Assembly: GCA_963931865.1 (NCBI GenBank)
Contig: OZ007512.1
Span: 5,292,883-5,356,882, forward strand
Direction of reading: 5' to 3'
DNA from: Axinella damicornis
Lineage: Eukaryota; Porifera; Demospongiae; Axinellida; Axinellidae
Length of the DNA: 64,000 bases
Made by a program: the position numbers and the translations under genes
The notes under the pieces: generated by a model
Seen by the model: only the letters and a program-made list of their open reading frames with translations
The model's database searches: none
Told to the model about the DNA's origin: nothing
Shown here: piece by piece, positions 20,803 through 32,200 of the stretch
Layout: every line of letters starts with the position of its first letter
Position numbering within the stretch: position 1 is the stretch's first letter

Positions 20803-22289
20803 CAGCAAACACATGATTCTGTATATATATCACAGCTAACTGACTACTATAATAGCTGTTGACCACAATGAACTGTCAACCTGCATGTCTTAATTTGCAG
20901 TACAGCTATATAGCTACAGCCTGTACACCAGGTTGTTTTAATGGAGCAGTTGTAATCGGCTTAACTGACTCCTACATAGCTACCACATGTAATGGAACAT
21001 GTTTAGTTTAGCAACAAGAACTCATTGACTCTTGAAATGCACTAACCGCGCGCGTGATACTTTTGAACTACGTATATTCATAGTAACAATGTACTATGGT
21101 ATGTATGTAGGAGTTAATTAAGGCTGTGTGACATCAATTTCGTATTCAATTTCATGTATACATTTCCAGGTAGCTATCTTGAGGGATTTATTGAGGCCTT
21201 AACTCCTACATACACTGCACAAATCTAGCTAGTAATGGATGCATGCATCTACTGATCATAATCACTGCATGTGCATGCGATACTCACAACTGATTGCCTC
21301 GTTCCCAGGCCCGCGCGCCGCTTTCGGTTGCACGAAACAACGCGGTGGCCCCGCTTTTCCGTGCTGCAAGCGACGAAAAGCTGGGCTTACGGAGAAGGTG
21401 CTCCAACAAGCACAATATTTACCCCGCGCGCGCATGCGCGAAGCGGGGTTAAGCAATCGGTTTTGTCTGTCAGTCAGTCTGTCAGTCTGTCAGTCTGTGA
21501 CTCGAAACAAATTGAAATCTCGCCACATAGACCCTCATATACCATCGAAATGGAGTCAAACAATAGCAAATAGCAAAAAAAACTGCTCTATGTGAAGTCA
21601 AGTCGCTCCGTTTCGCTGTATTTCGGCTATATCCTACTTTTCATAACTATTCATAACATTGGCTCCACCTCTTCGTGACCTCAGAGTCCCATCAAGAACA
21701 GGACACACGGTGCATTTGGAAACTTCATGCTTCAAGATGACCGCTGGAAACAGTGTTTTCTCACGATCTATGTGCTTCACAGGCATCGTGGCTATTGTTT
21801 CGGCTGTTTTTTCCAGCTATTTCCTATCATTCGTAACATTTGGCTCCACCTCTCCAGTATATACGGTAAGCGGTCACTCCCACACCTTGGATATGGCCAT
21901 ACACCAACACAGTATACGCGATAGCCGCCCTGTTCGATGCGCATAGCGCATCGGCAAACGTCGATTGTATATAGCTGCATGCACTGCTGGCCTGTAGACG
22001 TTCATGACAGCGCGGGGTATGTGTTCTATGAACACCTCTAGTATAATTAATGAACGATGTGCTGGCAGTGGGGCAGTGCATTATTCTCCAGCTTGTTATA
22101 AGCTGTATCATCTTATGCTGCATGTGGGCGTCCTGCAGTTGCTTACTGGAACAAAAGCTGGTAACAAATATAATTTGCATGGGGCAATTAAGTCGGCAAT
22201 GGACATATTTGGCTGCATGAGAAATATTACAATGATACTTTTACTTACTAAAGGATACTTATGATGCAAAAGTGTTGTCTACGGACCTA
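20803..22289. other. Intergenic, no gene seen
   Basis: Contains GCTAGC runs, a related TIR half (GCCTCGTTCCCAGG, ~21297) followed by a GC-rich block with inverted CGCGCGCATGCGCG (~21424-21440), and a GTCTGTCA short tandem run (21465-21500). About 180 bp apart, two diverged copies of an AACATTTGGCTCCACCTCT segment occur (21655-21675 and 21836-21856). No open frame is convincing. Confidence 0.5.
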
Positions 22290-23170
22290 GTGCATTCGTA
22301 ACCTGCAGTTCAGCAAGCTCTTTGTATCCTGAGTCATTCAGCAGTTCAATCAGGTTTCCCAGGTGGCATCTGGACAGTCCAACCAAAGTCCTGGCAGCAG
22401 ACAACTGGACCATTCAACTTGTGTGCGTGCTCCGCTTCAATGCTTCTAATTTTTCCCATTGGATCGAGTTCCTTCATAAATCCAACTTGCTTCCAGTCTG
22501 GAGCGATGGTCTTGGTAAACTTTCACTTTGGTCTTCAGCCTCATCAGCTGGTTAGGCCTGGGCGGATTTTGCTCGAACTTTAACCTATTTTTCTTTTCTT
22601 TTTTTCTCCTTTATTTTCTTTTTCATTGACCTATTTTTCTCAATTATGCTGGCATTGATTCTCAAAATTTCACACCATATACATTCAATACACGCTTGTA
22701 AACACTTGAAACCTGATTCTGAGTGACAATGTCACTGTTACAGCGCATCAACTACAACAAACTATCAGGCCACTTGTTGTACTAGTCGATATACTTCTGA
22801 GTAGTTCCATAGCTAGCTAATACGTAGCTATCCTATATAGTAGTAGTCTTTACATTGCTGCATGTACTTCTAAACCTGTACCTGACAGTGTTGTTTTTTC
22901 AAAATACAACAATACAAAACCCTTTTGTACCTATTTTTCTCATCAGAGTCAGAAAGTGTACCTATTTTTCCCAGCATAATTCACTATGCTTGGAAGCACC
23001 TATTTTTCCCAGCATAATTCACTATGCTTGGAAGCACCTATTTTTCCCAAAATTATGCCAGCAAAATCCGCCATGGCCTACAGCTGGTCCATCCTGGGCT
23101 TTGTGTCTTGTGCTAGCTACATTTTTAATGTGTCTACAAAACAGAGCACAGATACATCCAGGAGTGCTAT
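22290..23170 (-). pseudogene. Dead Death-domain exon, split by a MITE
   Basis: On the minus strand, pieces in two frames match the C-terminal Death exon of gene B (60785-61095). One frame gives TIAPDWKQVGFMKELDP and IEAEHAHKLNGPVVCCQD. The next gives GNLIELLNDSGYKELAE. Gene B has VAPDWKNIGILMNLDP, IEADSAHKRNGSIICCQE and GNLIGLLIDAEYTTLAE. At least two frameshifts separate the pieces. A 528-bp element (22553-23080) interrupts the exon; across it, CATCAGCTGGT and CCATCCTGGGCT join exactly as in gene B. After 23105 the match runs into the intron seen at 61096-61128. Confidence 0.88.
22553..23080. mobile_element. hAT-like MITE, 528 bp, 8-bp TSD
   Basis: Ends TAGGCCTGGGCGGATTTTGC and GCAAAATCCGCCATGGCCTA are imperfect inverted repeats. 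The 8-bp direct repeat CAGCTGGT flanks it exactly (22545-22552; 23081-23088). The 8-bp duplication and TAGG start fit hAT. Inside, CCTATTTTTCCCAGCATAATT is tandemly repeated (~22960-23060). No coding sequence, so it is non-autonomous. Confidence 0.88.
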
Positions 23171-23619
23171 ATAGTAAACTTGTTGTCCACGGTCTATTGA
23201 ATGCATGTATTACAGCGCATCAGACACTTTATAACATGTAACTACTGACTTCATGATAATGGTACAGATGGTTCAGAGACAAACCACTGCCATTAGTAAT
23301 GTAGCTAGCTACTCTGGTAAATTATTCCAAGTAGAACATGTTTTAGCTACCTAGGTAGCTACACACGATTGCATTAGTACGAGCAAAGGGTTGAATGCAG
23401 GGCGGTGACAAAGATATATATCATGGGAAAATAGACCAGTTCATGGACTACCTTGTACATGGTGCATAAGCAAAAATAATTGCATGTCATGAATATTCTT
23501 GCTCTTTTCTACTCAGGATAGTTCATCGGTGGATCCCAAATCATCACAGGTAGGCATGATCATAATAACAATTCTTGGATGTTAAGTTAAGTTAATATTA
23601 GCCTGTGGCTATTGTACCG

Positions 23620-24135
23620 TCCGATGCATTTCCTTGCATAGACCAGGAATATACACCCTGAAGAAATTGTTCAGACACTATTCCTGCATAATTATAGATT
23701 GCACAAGCTTACATTACACTTTCATACTCTACCACAAGCACTACTGGAGTCACAGCCTACCTCATTGGACCACACCAGGCAGCCATCAGGAGGTCAAACC
23801 GTTTGGGGGTGATGGGACACTTCGATCAGGATACGCAGTTTTCAATGAAGCAGCGCGAGTGTGACTAGCAGCAGAGGTGGTTGCAATTGAGGAAATCAGG
23901 GAAGAAGCCATTTTTACAAATAGCCATAGCCACAGGATATATCCTTTATAAACTGCAATGTTACCCTAACTTCAGGAAGATTGATCACTGGTGATGTGCA
24001 GCTGCTCACCTGGAACCAACCACTCCAGGCACCACTCGGTCAGCATGGTGTAGACCTGGGCATGCACGATTCCGGAGCACTTCATCAGCTAGTGCATGGC
24101 TGCTGTCAACTGCAGTCATGCATTGTAGCTAGTAA
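23620..24135 (-). pseudogene. Dead copy of the GTPase gene 3' region
   Basis: 23975-24130 matches the end of the GTPase exons of genes A (29890-30025) and B (61720-61860): TGGAACCA...CACC...GGTCAGCATGGTGTA and TGGCTGCTGTCAACT are shared. 23865-23935 matches the intron/linker region (GCAGCAGAGGTG... ACAAATAG, as at 29759-29815). With the Death exon at 22290-23170 this gives the same exon order as the live genes. Many substitutions and indels leave no open frame. Confidence 0.75.
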
Positions 24136-24819
24136 TCAGATTTCTGACCATTTTCCTTCTTTTGGGGTCATGCACTCACTGTTTTGGGGAGTTCAAGATT
24201 TTGATATTTATTTCTCAAGTCCTGCTAGCTACCCCCTGAGTCACAATTGCATTTATCAGGTAGTATCATCCTACACTCATGTCAGCCCTACTATAATGGG
24301 ATCTTGCTTTCCTCGGCCATAACTCCACTTGCTAACTAACTTGAAGATCGTCTTCTTCTGTAACTTTATTCACTGGCCTTTCTGAAATCTGCATACTCGT
24401 AATTAATTATATCCAGATCATGCAAACAATGTGCCGTAATCTCCGTGTGGTTGACTAAAATCGTCCCTTCAGCAATTTAAGAGAGCTAGCTACATTCCCT
24501 CGGACACCTGACCAGCTTAGCTAAATAATAAGGTAAGGGTATAAGAAGCTTTTCTTTCAAACAGTTTTGGAAGGCAACACTGTACATGTAGCTGCACAAG
24601 GAAACCTCAACACTAAACTATGTACATAACACACTGCGGATACACAGGTACATGAGAATGGTCTGGCCGGGGGTGTGCATCTGTAATCTGTAGCTGGGAG
24701 TCAGTTTGGGGAACAAGTGATCCACTGAGTTAGCAGAGAGCAGAGATGTGAAGACCTCTGTACTATATCAACCCTGGAACTTGCTACAGTCGGCAGGTGC
24801 ACAGGGTTGTACTGTTGTA
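24136..24819. other. Intergenic, nothing recognised
   Basis: A/T-rich unique-looking sequence with scattered GCTAGC; no open frame, RNA gene or repeat boundary I can support. Confidence 0.4.
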
Positions 24820-25840
24820 CCCACACACACAAGCTACAAGAAATCCAGATGTAATATACAGGAAGCTAACTAAACCAGTAAACACCCCAAAATATTGCCG
24901 CTGACAAAACTAAAAGTGCTAGTAAATTTACCAGAGTAAGATAAAAACAGTATATATTAATAATAATTACATAACAAACAAGTTGATAAGTGGTACCATC
25001 CACACAGACCATTTCTGCTTTGCTACAGGCCTGCATGCATGCATGCGGGTGCTGGACTTCAACTGGAAATGGTTCTCTAAGAACAAGTAACAACGATACA
25101 GGCCTGTAGTTACTATGTGTTTTGGATTACGAATAATGTTCTATTCTTCCAAAGAGAAGCCAACCTTTCAGTTTTGATAAAAAGATTGAAGATTTGTGTC
25201 AGAAGCTAGTGGGACAATGGCCATGCATAGCAGTATATTTCTCTCCTTAAGTTCCATCATGGAAGAGTCACTGGATGTGTATTGTGTAACAACCTTCACA
25301 GACCAAGCAATGTCATGCTCTATATAGCACTAGCTACTTCTATACAAATTACAACCTGCAATGGAATCACCGATTGTCTTGCATGGCTGTGCTCTCTTTT
25401 TAATTTGGTATGAAACTTTGACTCTTGTGCCCATACACACAATCTAAAGGAAATCCAGACATAATAATCATATCATAGCTAGCTACTAAGTGATACCATC
25501 CACACAGACCATTTCTGCATTGCTACAGGCCTGCATGCAGCTGCAGGTGGGTGCTGGACGTCAGACGGAAATGGTTCTCTATGAATAAATAGCAATGATA
25601 CAGGCCTGTAGTTGGTTGGGCTCTGTGTTTCTTGGGCTGCGAATGATGTTCCATTCTTCCAAAGAGAAGCCAACCTTTCAGTTTTGATGAAAAGATCAAA
25701 GATTCGTGTCGGAAGTGGGGCAATGGCATAGCAGTTCCCTGGCTGAAATTCCATCCGAATCACTGTCTTCACAGACCAAGATGGAATCACTGATTGTCTT
25801 GGCTGTGCTATCTTCTTTTGGTATGAAACTTTAATGCAAC
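24820..25840 (-). pseudogene. Two direct copies of a LINE RT fragment
   Basis: 24820-25415 and 25430-25830 are diverged direct copies, shown by paired segments such as CCATCCACACAGACCATTTC and CAAAGAGAAGCCAACCTTTC. On the minus strand the second copy reads LFIKTERLASLWKNGT followed by PTNYRPVSLL, the 'FP..WK.....P.NYRPISLL' block of non-LTR reverse transcriptases. Frames are broken, so neither copy is functional. Confidence 0.75.
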
Positions 25841-26084
25841 AAATGTAACTATGCACGGATAACTAGCTCTAGAGATCTAAGGTAACAATCAAAGTTGTTC
25901 CAGAAACAAAACAAGCATACATATAGCTAGAACAGAAAAGCAGATAGAGTGGGTGTGTTCAGACCATGCAAGATGAGATTGTGACTACAAGATATTTGAC
26001 TGACTTTGCGCTTGGGGGGGGGGGACACAGGGTGCATGGTTGCTGATTGCAAGATCAACAAAGTTTCTTTGATAAAGTTTCTTG

Positions 26085-26340
26085 GAATGAATGGGTGTTA
26101 AAGTTTGACTCTATCCAATAGATAATAGATTGACATCCTGAGCGTTGAATGAGTCAGCTTTACAGCTTGTACAGATGCGTGTCATCAGCATAAGATGACT
26201 TTGGCATTTTCGGAAAGTAGAACATCTGATATATAGTATATTGAATAGGAGAGGGCCAAGTATGGATCCCTGAGGGACTCCAGATGAGCCATCCAATACA
26301 ATTCTCTGTGTCCTGTTGGTATAATAGGAACTATTGGATC
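26085..26340 (-). pseudogene. LINE RT palm fragment with YADD box
   Basis: On the minus strand one frame reads LDGSSGVPQGSILGPLLFNI, the RT block 4 motif. After a frameshift another frame reads SYADDTHLYK (YADD at 26181-26192), the catalytic box. This may be the 3' continuation of the element represented at 24820-25840, separated by lost sequence. Confidence 0.85.
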
Positions 26341-26390
26341 GAGGTGGGATAACTACCTACCTAACCAACTAACCAGGCCTACCCTTTTCT

Positions 26391-26500
26391 TTCTGTTCTT
26401 CGGTTTGCGTTGAATCCGTTGATGGATGCGGAAGAGCGGTGCGTCCTTCACCGCTCTTCCACATCCATGTATTGTTGTCAATGCAAACCGAAGAACAGAA
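26391..26500. repeat. Hairpin element 1 (110 bp)
   Basis: TTCTGTTCTTCGGTTTGCGT at the left pairs with ATGCAAACCGAAGAACAGAA at the right, continuing inward through GGATG/CATCC to GAAGAGCGGTG/CACCGCTCTTC. Arms of ~48 bases surround a very short loop. Confidence 0.9.
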
Positions 26501-26513
26501 ACAAGTATATATA

Positions 26514-26618
26514 GGATCTACTAGCTACGTCGACGCGGAGGTTATGCGATTTATCGTCCGCGGGAAGTTTGGCCAAGGCGGATAAACCGCATAACCTCCG
26601 AGTCGACGTAGTAGATCC
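26514..26618. repeat. Hairpin element 2 (105 bp)
   Basis: GGATCTACTAGCTACGTCGA pairs with TCGACGTAGTAGATCC, then GCGGAGGTTATGCG with CGCATAACCTCCG and TTTATCGTCCGC with GGCGGATAAA. It begins 13 bp after element 1 ends. The core GCGGAGGTTATGC also occurs at about 55560. Confidence 0.9.
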
Positions 26619-26715
26619 GGCTTCTACCACAGACAGTCAGCTGCTACCACAGTTAGTAGCTAGATCCGGCTGCTAGACAGCTACGACTCTCTGATTCTCA
26701 GCACAGCCTGGTGAT

Positions 26716-26777
26716 CCTTTGATGCACCGCGGAGCATGCATAACCTCCGCTATGACGTCTCCGCGGCACATCAAAGG
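26716..26777. repeat. Hairpin element 3 (62 bp)
   Basis: CCTTTGATGCACCGCGGAG pairs with CTCCGCGGCACATCAAAGG around a centre containing GCATAACCTCCGC, the same core as element 2. Confidence 0.88.
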
Positions 26778-28900
26778 AACGCCCACGCACTGTGGTAGAA
26801 CGGAGTAGGCCTGGGAACGTACAATTTTCTGTGACGTCACTCGTCTATACCAGTACTTTATTGAGTGGGTAACACGAGGCTACCTCGATGACATTGAGAT
26901 CTGTGTACAGCTAGAGATGAAAATCAGTGATTGTCCTTTGACATTGCGAAAGTTCAAAGGAATGACGACTTAATTATGACATTGTACTGCAGTATACATC
27001 CTAGCTGTGGTGCACTTGCATCCTCTTTGAGATGAAGTTATTAGTCTTTCACACAATGTTGCTATGTGACTATAATTATCAGGTGTAAACAGTAGCTATA
27101 TAATCTTAGCAACCACCTAGCAACAAACTAGTGCATGTGTTATATCATCCAACCACTCTATCCGGATGTTATGTTGCATGCAGTTTATAATATAAGCACA
27201 GCTCCTCGACCTGCATGTAGCCGACCAACCCATATTGGGTGTTGGGCCTATGCTCGTGAGGATATGATTCATAATGCTACAACTTTCACTAGAGCATGCA
27301 GTAGTTATGGCAGATCTTATGCAACTGCGCATGCGGGTATACATGCATGAAACTATAGTATGAAACTCAAACATTATTGCATCACCATGCATGCCTAGCT
27401 ATAATGATAATATAATATTATTCAGTATAGCTGTATTTTAAAATAGCTATACCTGTGCATAATAATTATTTCAACTGCATCCCTGCTAGCCTGCATAATT
27501 ATACAGCAATCTAGAGTTGTGTTACAGTTAACGTTGTATCAACCATGCAATATTATATCAACCACTCAATCCGGATGTTATGTTGCATGCAGTTTATTAT
27601 AACCCTTTCCCTGGTGAGTTTATTTTGGAGGCAGTAATCAATAATAACCAGCTCATCTATAAAAATCTGTTGTGCAGTGATTATGCTATAAAGTCCCCAA
27701 GCAACCATATATCTCCAGGTAGCCAGTGAGTTGCTGAAGACGATGACGTCACTCACGTTGCCTAGCAACCATGCACGCACTATTTATAGCCTTTTATTTA
27801 TAGATTTTGTATCAACATCATTATAAAATCTGTTATTGCACACACACAAAGCAATCCAATGCCACTATGGACTGTTTTCAATCTTCTGTAACATGCTTAG
27901 ATCCCTCAGAAACCCTCCAGGAGTCATCATGGTGCGCTAGGGTCCTGATGAAAGATATGAAACCAAGACCACACATAAATCATAAGCACAGCTCCTCGAG
28001 CTGCAACCCTTATATATTGGTGTTGGGCTCAAGCATGCATGAGGATATGATGCTACACCTCATAGAGCATGCAGTAGTTATGGCAGATCTCATGCAACAG
28101 CTGTCTATTTGTAGAGTTCTTGTCTGTTGTTTGTCGCTACCGTAGATCCGGAAATTTTTGCATTAAATATACTTCGCCTTTTAAGTTTTCGCGTTGTTTT
28201 ATTTTCGTTGCTCGAGCACACCAACTAAAATTAAACCACGCGAAAATTTTGTTCAGTTGTTTGTATTGTATAGTAGCTATATATACTTATAGGTACATTC
28301 ATGTATTAGCAGTAACTGCTACTAATGTATCCTTGCATTTAACATGCAAAATTTTCATAAATAAAAAAAAAAAAAAAATAAAAACAACACATGCGGGTAT
28401 AATTATATACAATCATGAAACTCAAACATTATTAATTGCATCACCTTGCATGCCTGCTAGCTATAATGTATTCAGTGCATAATATTTCAGCAATTCAAAG
28501 TTGTATTGCAGTTGTATCAACCTACAGCAAGCGGTGTATACATAATAGTTATAATACTGCAGGTCCCATGCCATGCAACTGCACGTCCTTGAAATGGCCG
28601 GATTATAGCTTTATATACGTGCATGAAACACATGAAATTCAAACATTATACTGCATCAACATGATATTCCTCTATTGTAGCATCCAGTGCACATTTCAAC
28701 AAAAATAATTTGAACTGCATGCTTGCAAGATTACAGCAATTATTGTGTTGCAGTTGTGTCAGCCAATTGCTGCTACAGGTAAAAGTGTTTGTGTTGGTGG
28801 AGGGGTACTATTGTAGTCCTGACTGTGGCATATCAATCCCTGAGAAACAGTGAGAAACAGAGAGAACCATAAACCACTGCACACAGCTAGCCTGCACATT
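26778..28900. repeat. Intergenic with diverged internal duplications
   Basis: Segments recur several times: CCGGATGTTATGTTGCATGC at 27163 and 27571; TAAGCACAGCTCCTCGA at 27193 and 27984; GCATGCAGTAGTTATGGCAG at 27294 and 28067; GAAACTCAAACATTATT with CATCACC...TGCATGCC at 27361 and 28418. A further diverged copy lies near 28620-28770. The order suggests an old tandem duplication of ~450-900 bp units, since broken up. A 16-bp poly-A lies at 28363-28378. I see no gene. Confidence 0.6.
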
Positions 28901-28950
28901 CCTTCAAGAACCAGGTACAGATATGACATCATATTTGTCGCATGACTCAC

Positions 28951-29205
28951 CGTATTTCCTGCAGAGGCAGTCTGCTTCACTCACATCACCGGACTCGACC
29001 ATGGCTTGGACCAACTGCCAGTATGATGCTTGCGGACAGTTCCTCAGCCACGCCTTAAACATGTCTCGCTTGCAACCTTCCTGATCTCGTGGGCGGTTAC
29101 TTTCAATGGTATCAAGGTCGTCATCTTCGATGTCTAATTGTAGTCCCAGGTTATACCAGTTTTTCACTCTGACCTTGACCAGATCCTTCAGGGTTGGCCT
29201 GGGGG
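28951..29205 (-). CDS. Gene A C-terminal Death exon
   Basis: 255 nt, phase 1-1, acceptor TTGTTTGTGCAG. It encodes PTLKDLVKVRVKNWYNLGLQ, IEDDDLDTIESNRPRDQEGC and ASYWQLVQAMVESGDVSEAD. Unlike the gene B exon, it does not end at a stop close to the domain end; a GTGAGT donor follows. Confidence 0.82.
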
Positions 29206-32200
29206 CTGCACAAACAAGAAATGCATAATCATCATAATCAAAGATGTTGGATAGTGCTATCATTAGAGAACAGAACGTTATACATTCACTTGATCCAAGA
29301 TTACTTGTGCTTATCAGTGTAGCACAATGTATTATTGTGTCAGATACTTTATATTCATACCCACCTGTGATGACTTGAGAAGACTGGGTTGGTGTACCAG
29401 AGGTGGTTGTATCTGAGGAATGATGATCATAGGAACCACAATCATCAGGAAACCATTATCATTACCACAATCTTGCACATGATGCAGTAGGAATAACAGC
29501 CACAGGATATTCCATGTTGGATCACGGTATAACCTAACATACAGTGCACCATGTGAGTGGGTCGTGATCAAACTTACCAAGTGGGTCAAGTGTGGAGACC
29601 TGCAGTGGTGGGGGAGACTGAGGTGGAGGACAGACTGCTCCTCTCTGTGGAGATGATACTGCATGTGCAGATGGGAACAATACATGATGTCGACAGTCTA
29701 TAGTGCATGTATTACAGCACCGAATACTTTGATACAATCATGGGAGATGACCGGTTTGCTGCAGCAGAGGTGATTGCAACTGAAATCATGGAAGAAGGCA
29801 TTTGTATACAAATAGGTACGTGGGCATCCACAAAGAATCATGCAATTCACAGCCAAAGGATAAATTACTCCTACAATGTGACAGAGAATGATCACCGGTG
29901 GTGTGAGCTACTCACCTGAAGCTCTACTGGAACCAAACCACACCATGTGCTGCTCTGTCAGCATGGTGTATACGTCAGCAGGATTCACTGTACATGTCAT
30001 CAGTCGGCGGCTGCTGTCAACTACAGTAGCGTGGGGGGACGCAATAGAGTTCAAATGCGTGCGACAAAGCAGGTGGGAGCAACACAGCAGAGGGGAGGTA
30101 GCAGAGTTTGGATGTTGGCAACAAAGAAAAGCATCCTGTGGCACTGAATTACTATAATGCAGTGTGGCGGATGCTTTGCGTAGCCCCGCCATGATGGTAT
30201 CACGAATCTGTGGGCAAACTTCTGAAGCAAGTGTTACAGGTGCATTTCTGGGAAGCTGCAGACTGACCTGGAAATAGGTTGAAAAGGAGTCGGTCAAGAT
30301 GACCTTCCCGGGAAGATCTCCTGGAACCTGGAACTCGATCGTGTTTCGGTCAACTTTCACTGGGGATAGATCAGAATTTAAGAGTAGCTTCCACTTGGCC
30401 TCGGACAGAAGGTAGGCTGCTAGAGCACAGAACACACCGACTAAAGGACTGTGGGGGAAGTAGAGCAGCAGAGAAGGAACACTGCCACTAGGAGAGAGAA
30501 GAGCTGTATCATCTGTGACTGGTAGAAGGCAGGGCATGAGGTATTCCTCCTCAGAGATCCTGGATACAATTAGGAGCTCTTTGAAAAGCTTCAGCAGTTC
30601 CTCTGGACCAAAAACGCCTGGAACGTAGTGGGATGCAAACTCCTTCTTGCTAAGCAAATCTAGCGTGATGATTCCCTCACTGCGAAACTTACACAGCTTA
30701 CCCTCAGTTGCTCTGTGCTGGCTTGGACGTGTTCGCAACCTGTAGCTGTGCTCTGCTAGCTCCGTTATCTTGGCAAGGAGCACCATGGGATCACAAAATA
30801 TAATGCTAGGAAGTACGTCCTTGTAGTAGAAGAGGATGTTGAGATTGTGTAGATATTCCAAAGCTTCCTCGAATGATTCTTCATCGAAGTGAAATCTTTC
30901 AGCTGCCGCGAAGCACTCAGCTTTGGTAAGCACACCTCGTCCAAGCTCCAGCATGAACTCCTGAAGTGCAAGCTCCATGGCATTCCATCGAAGAGGGATT
31001 TGCTTTGGTTTGACATGTGATCTCTCGACTATCACTCTCCTTAGCTCAGCAGCAAATTCTTGCTCCTGTGGTCCTGGGTTTTTCACATTTAGTGGAAATA
31101 TGAGCTGCTTCAACCCTTCACCACAATAGATGGCATCCTTCTGAACAGCAGGAAGTAGAATTTCCTGAATTTTGAGATTCTTCTCTGCTGTTGATTCTGG
31201 GCACTGAGTTTCGAGATCCTTGTGGGTCCCAATGAAGATTGTGTTGGGACAGAGACTTTCCTCAGACTGGGATGCCTGTGCCTGTATCACTCGCATGCAG
31301 TGACTCAGAATTTGCTGGTTGGTGTAGGCTGAGCGATAAGGTGTGCCCACGAGGTTACCATTGTCGTCGTAGTACTCGATAAGTGGGTGGTCACTGAGCC
31401 TCTCACTCAGCTTGATGGTGAACATGGAGGCTGAAGTACCTCGCATGAAGATGGGGAGCACCTCGTGAAACTGAGGCTGCCCCCCAGTGTCAATGAGAGT
31501 AATCCGGTCTCGTTTGAAGGTTTTCTTTTCATCTTGGTGAACTGGTGACATCTCAATGCGTCGAAGAAGCTCATCCTCTGCAGAAGTGGAGACTGAGGAC
31601 ATCTTTTCATCTGTCATGGACGATGCGCTTGCACCCTCTTTGGTGGAAGGTGAGAGTGCTGTAGGGTGAGGATCACCAGTTTGCGGCTGGGAGGTTCCTG
31701 GTGCTGTGGATGATGAGGAAGAAGCTGCAGAGGTTTTAGTGTTCCTGGAATGGGAAGGCTTCGATGGAAGCATTGTGGCCGTGTCTGCGATGGTCTGTGA
31801 TAAGTCGTTGCGTGTTACCTTAACCCACTTCTCACCTCTCTTCTCAGCCCTAGTCGCTCTCACTGGTCGTGTAGCACACGGTGTGCTACGGCGCACAGAG
31901 GGTGGCTCCTCGTCCATAATCAGTGCGATTGTATGACTCTTCCCTGTGCCGGCTGCACCGAAGATGAGCGCTTTGATGTCCCTTGCCTCCACGTATCCAT
32001 CCTTCATTGCCTCATCGAAGAGCACCTTGGACCTCGCTACAAGATAGGAAGTATGTACCAACTTCATACATTGCACTGGGTGGTATAGAGTCATGTGTGC
32101 ACTACATTCAATATATGGTAATATGTGGCTGCTGACAGTATACACACTTCACTACCAAAGCAACAGGAGCAGAGAAACAATGAAAATGGACTAAGTCTAT

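Noticed and set aside
21239..21595. 118-codon open frame at 21.2 kb
   Set aside because: Overlaps a MITE-like GC-rich block and a GTCTGTCA repeat; no domain and competing frames are equally open.
29908..32145. Taking the ATG at 32145 as the start of gene A
   Set aside because: A good acceptor lies at 32037-32048, the matching site exists in gene B, and homologous Death exons upstream splice in the same phase; residues before the acceptor look like translated intron.
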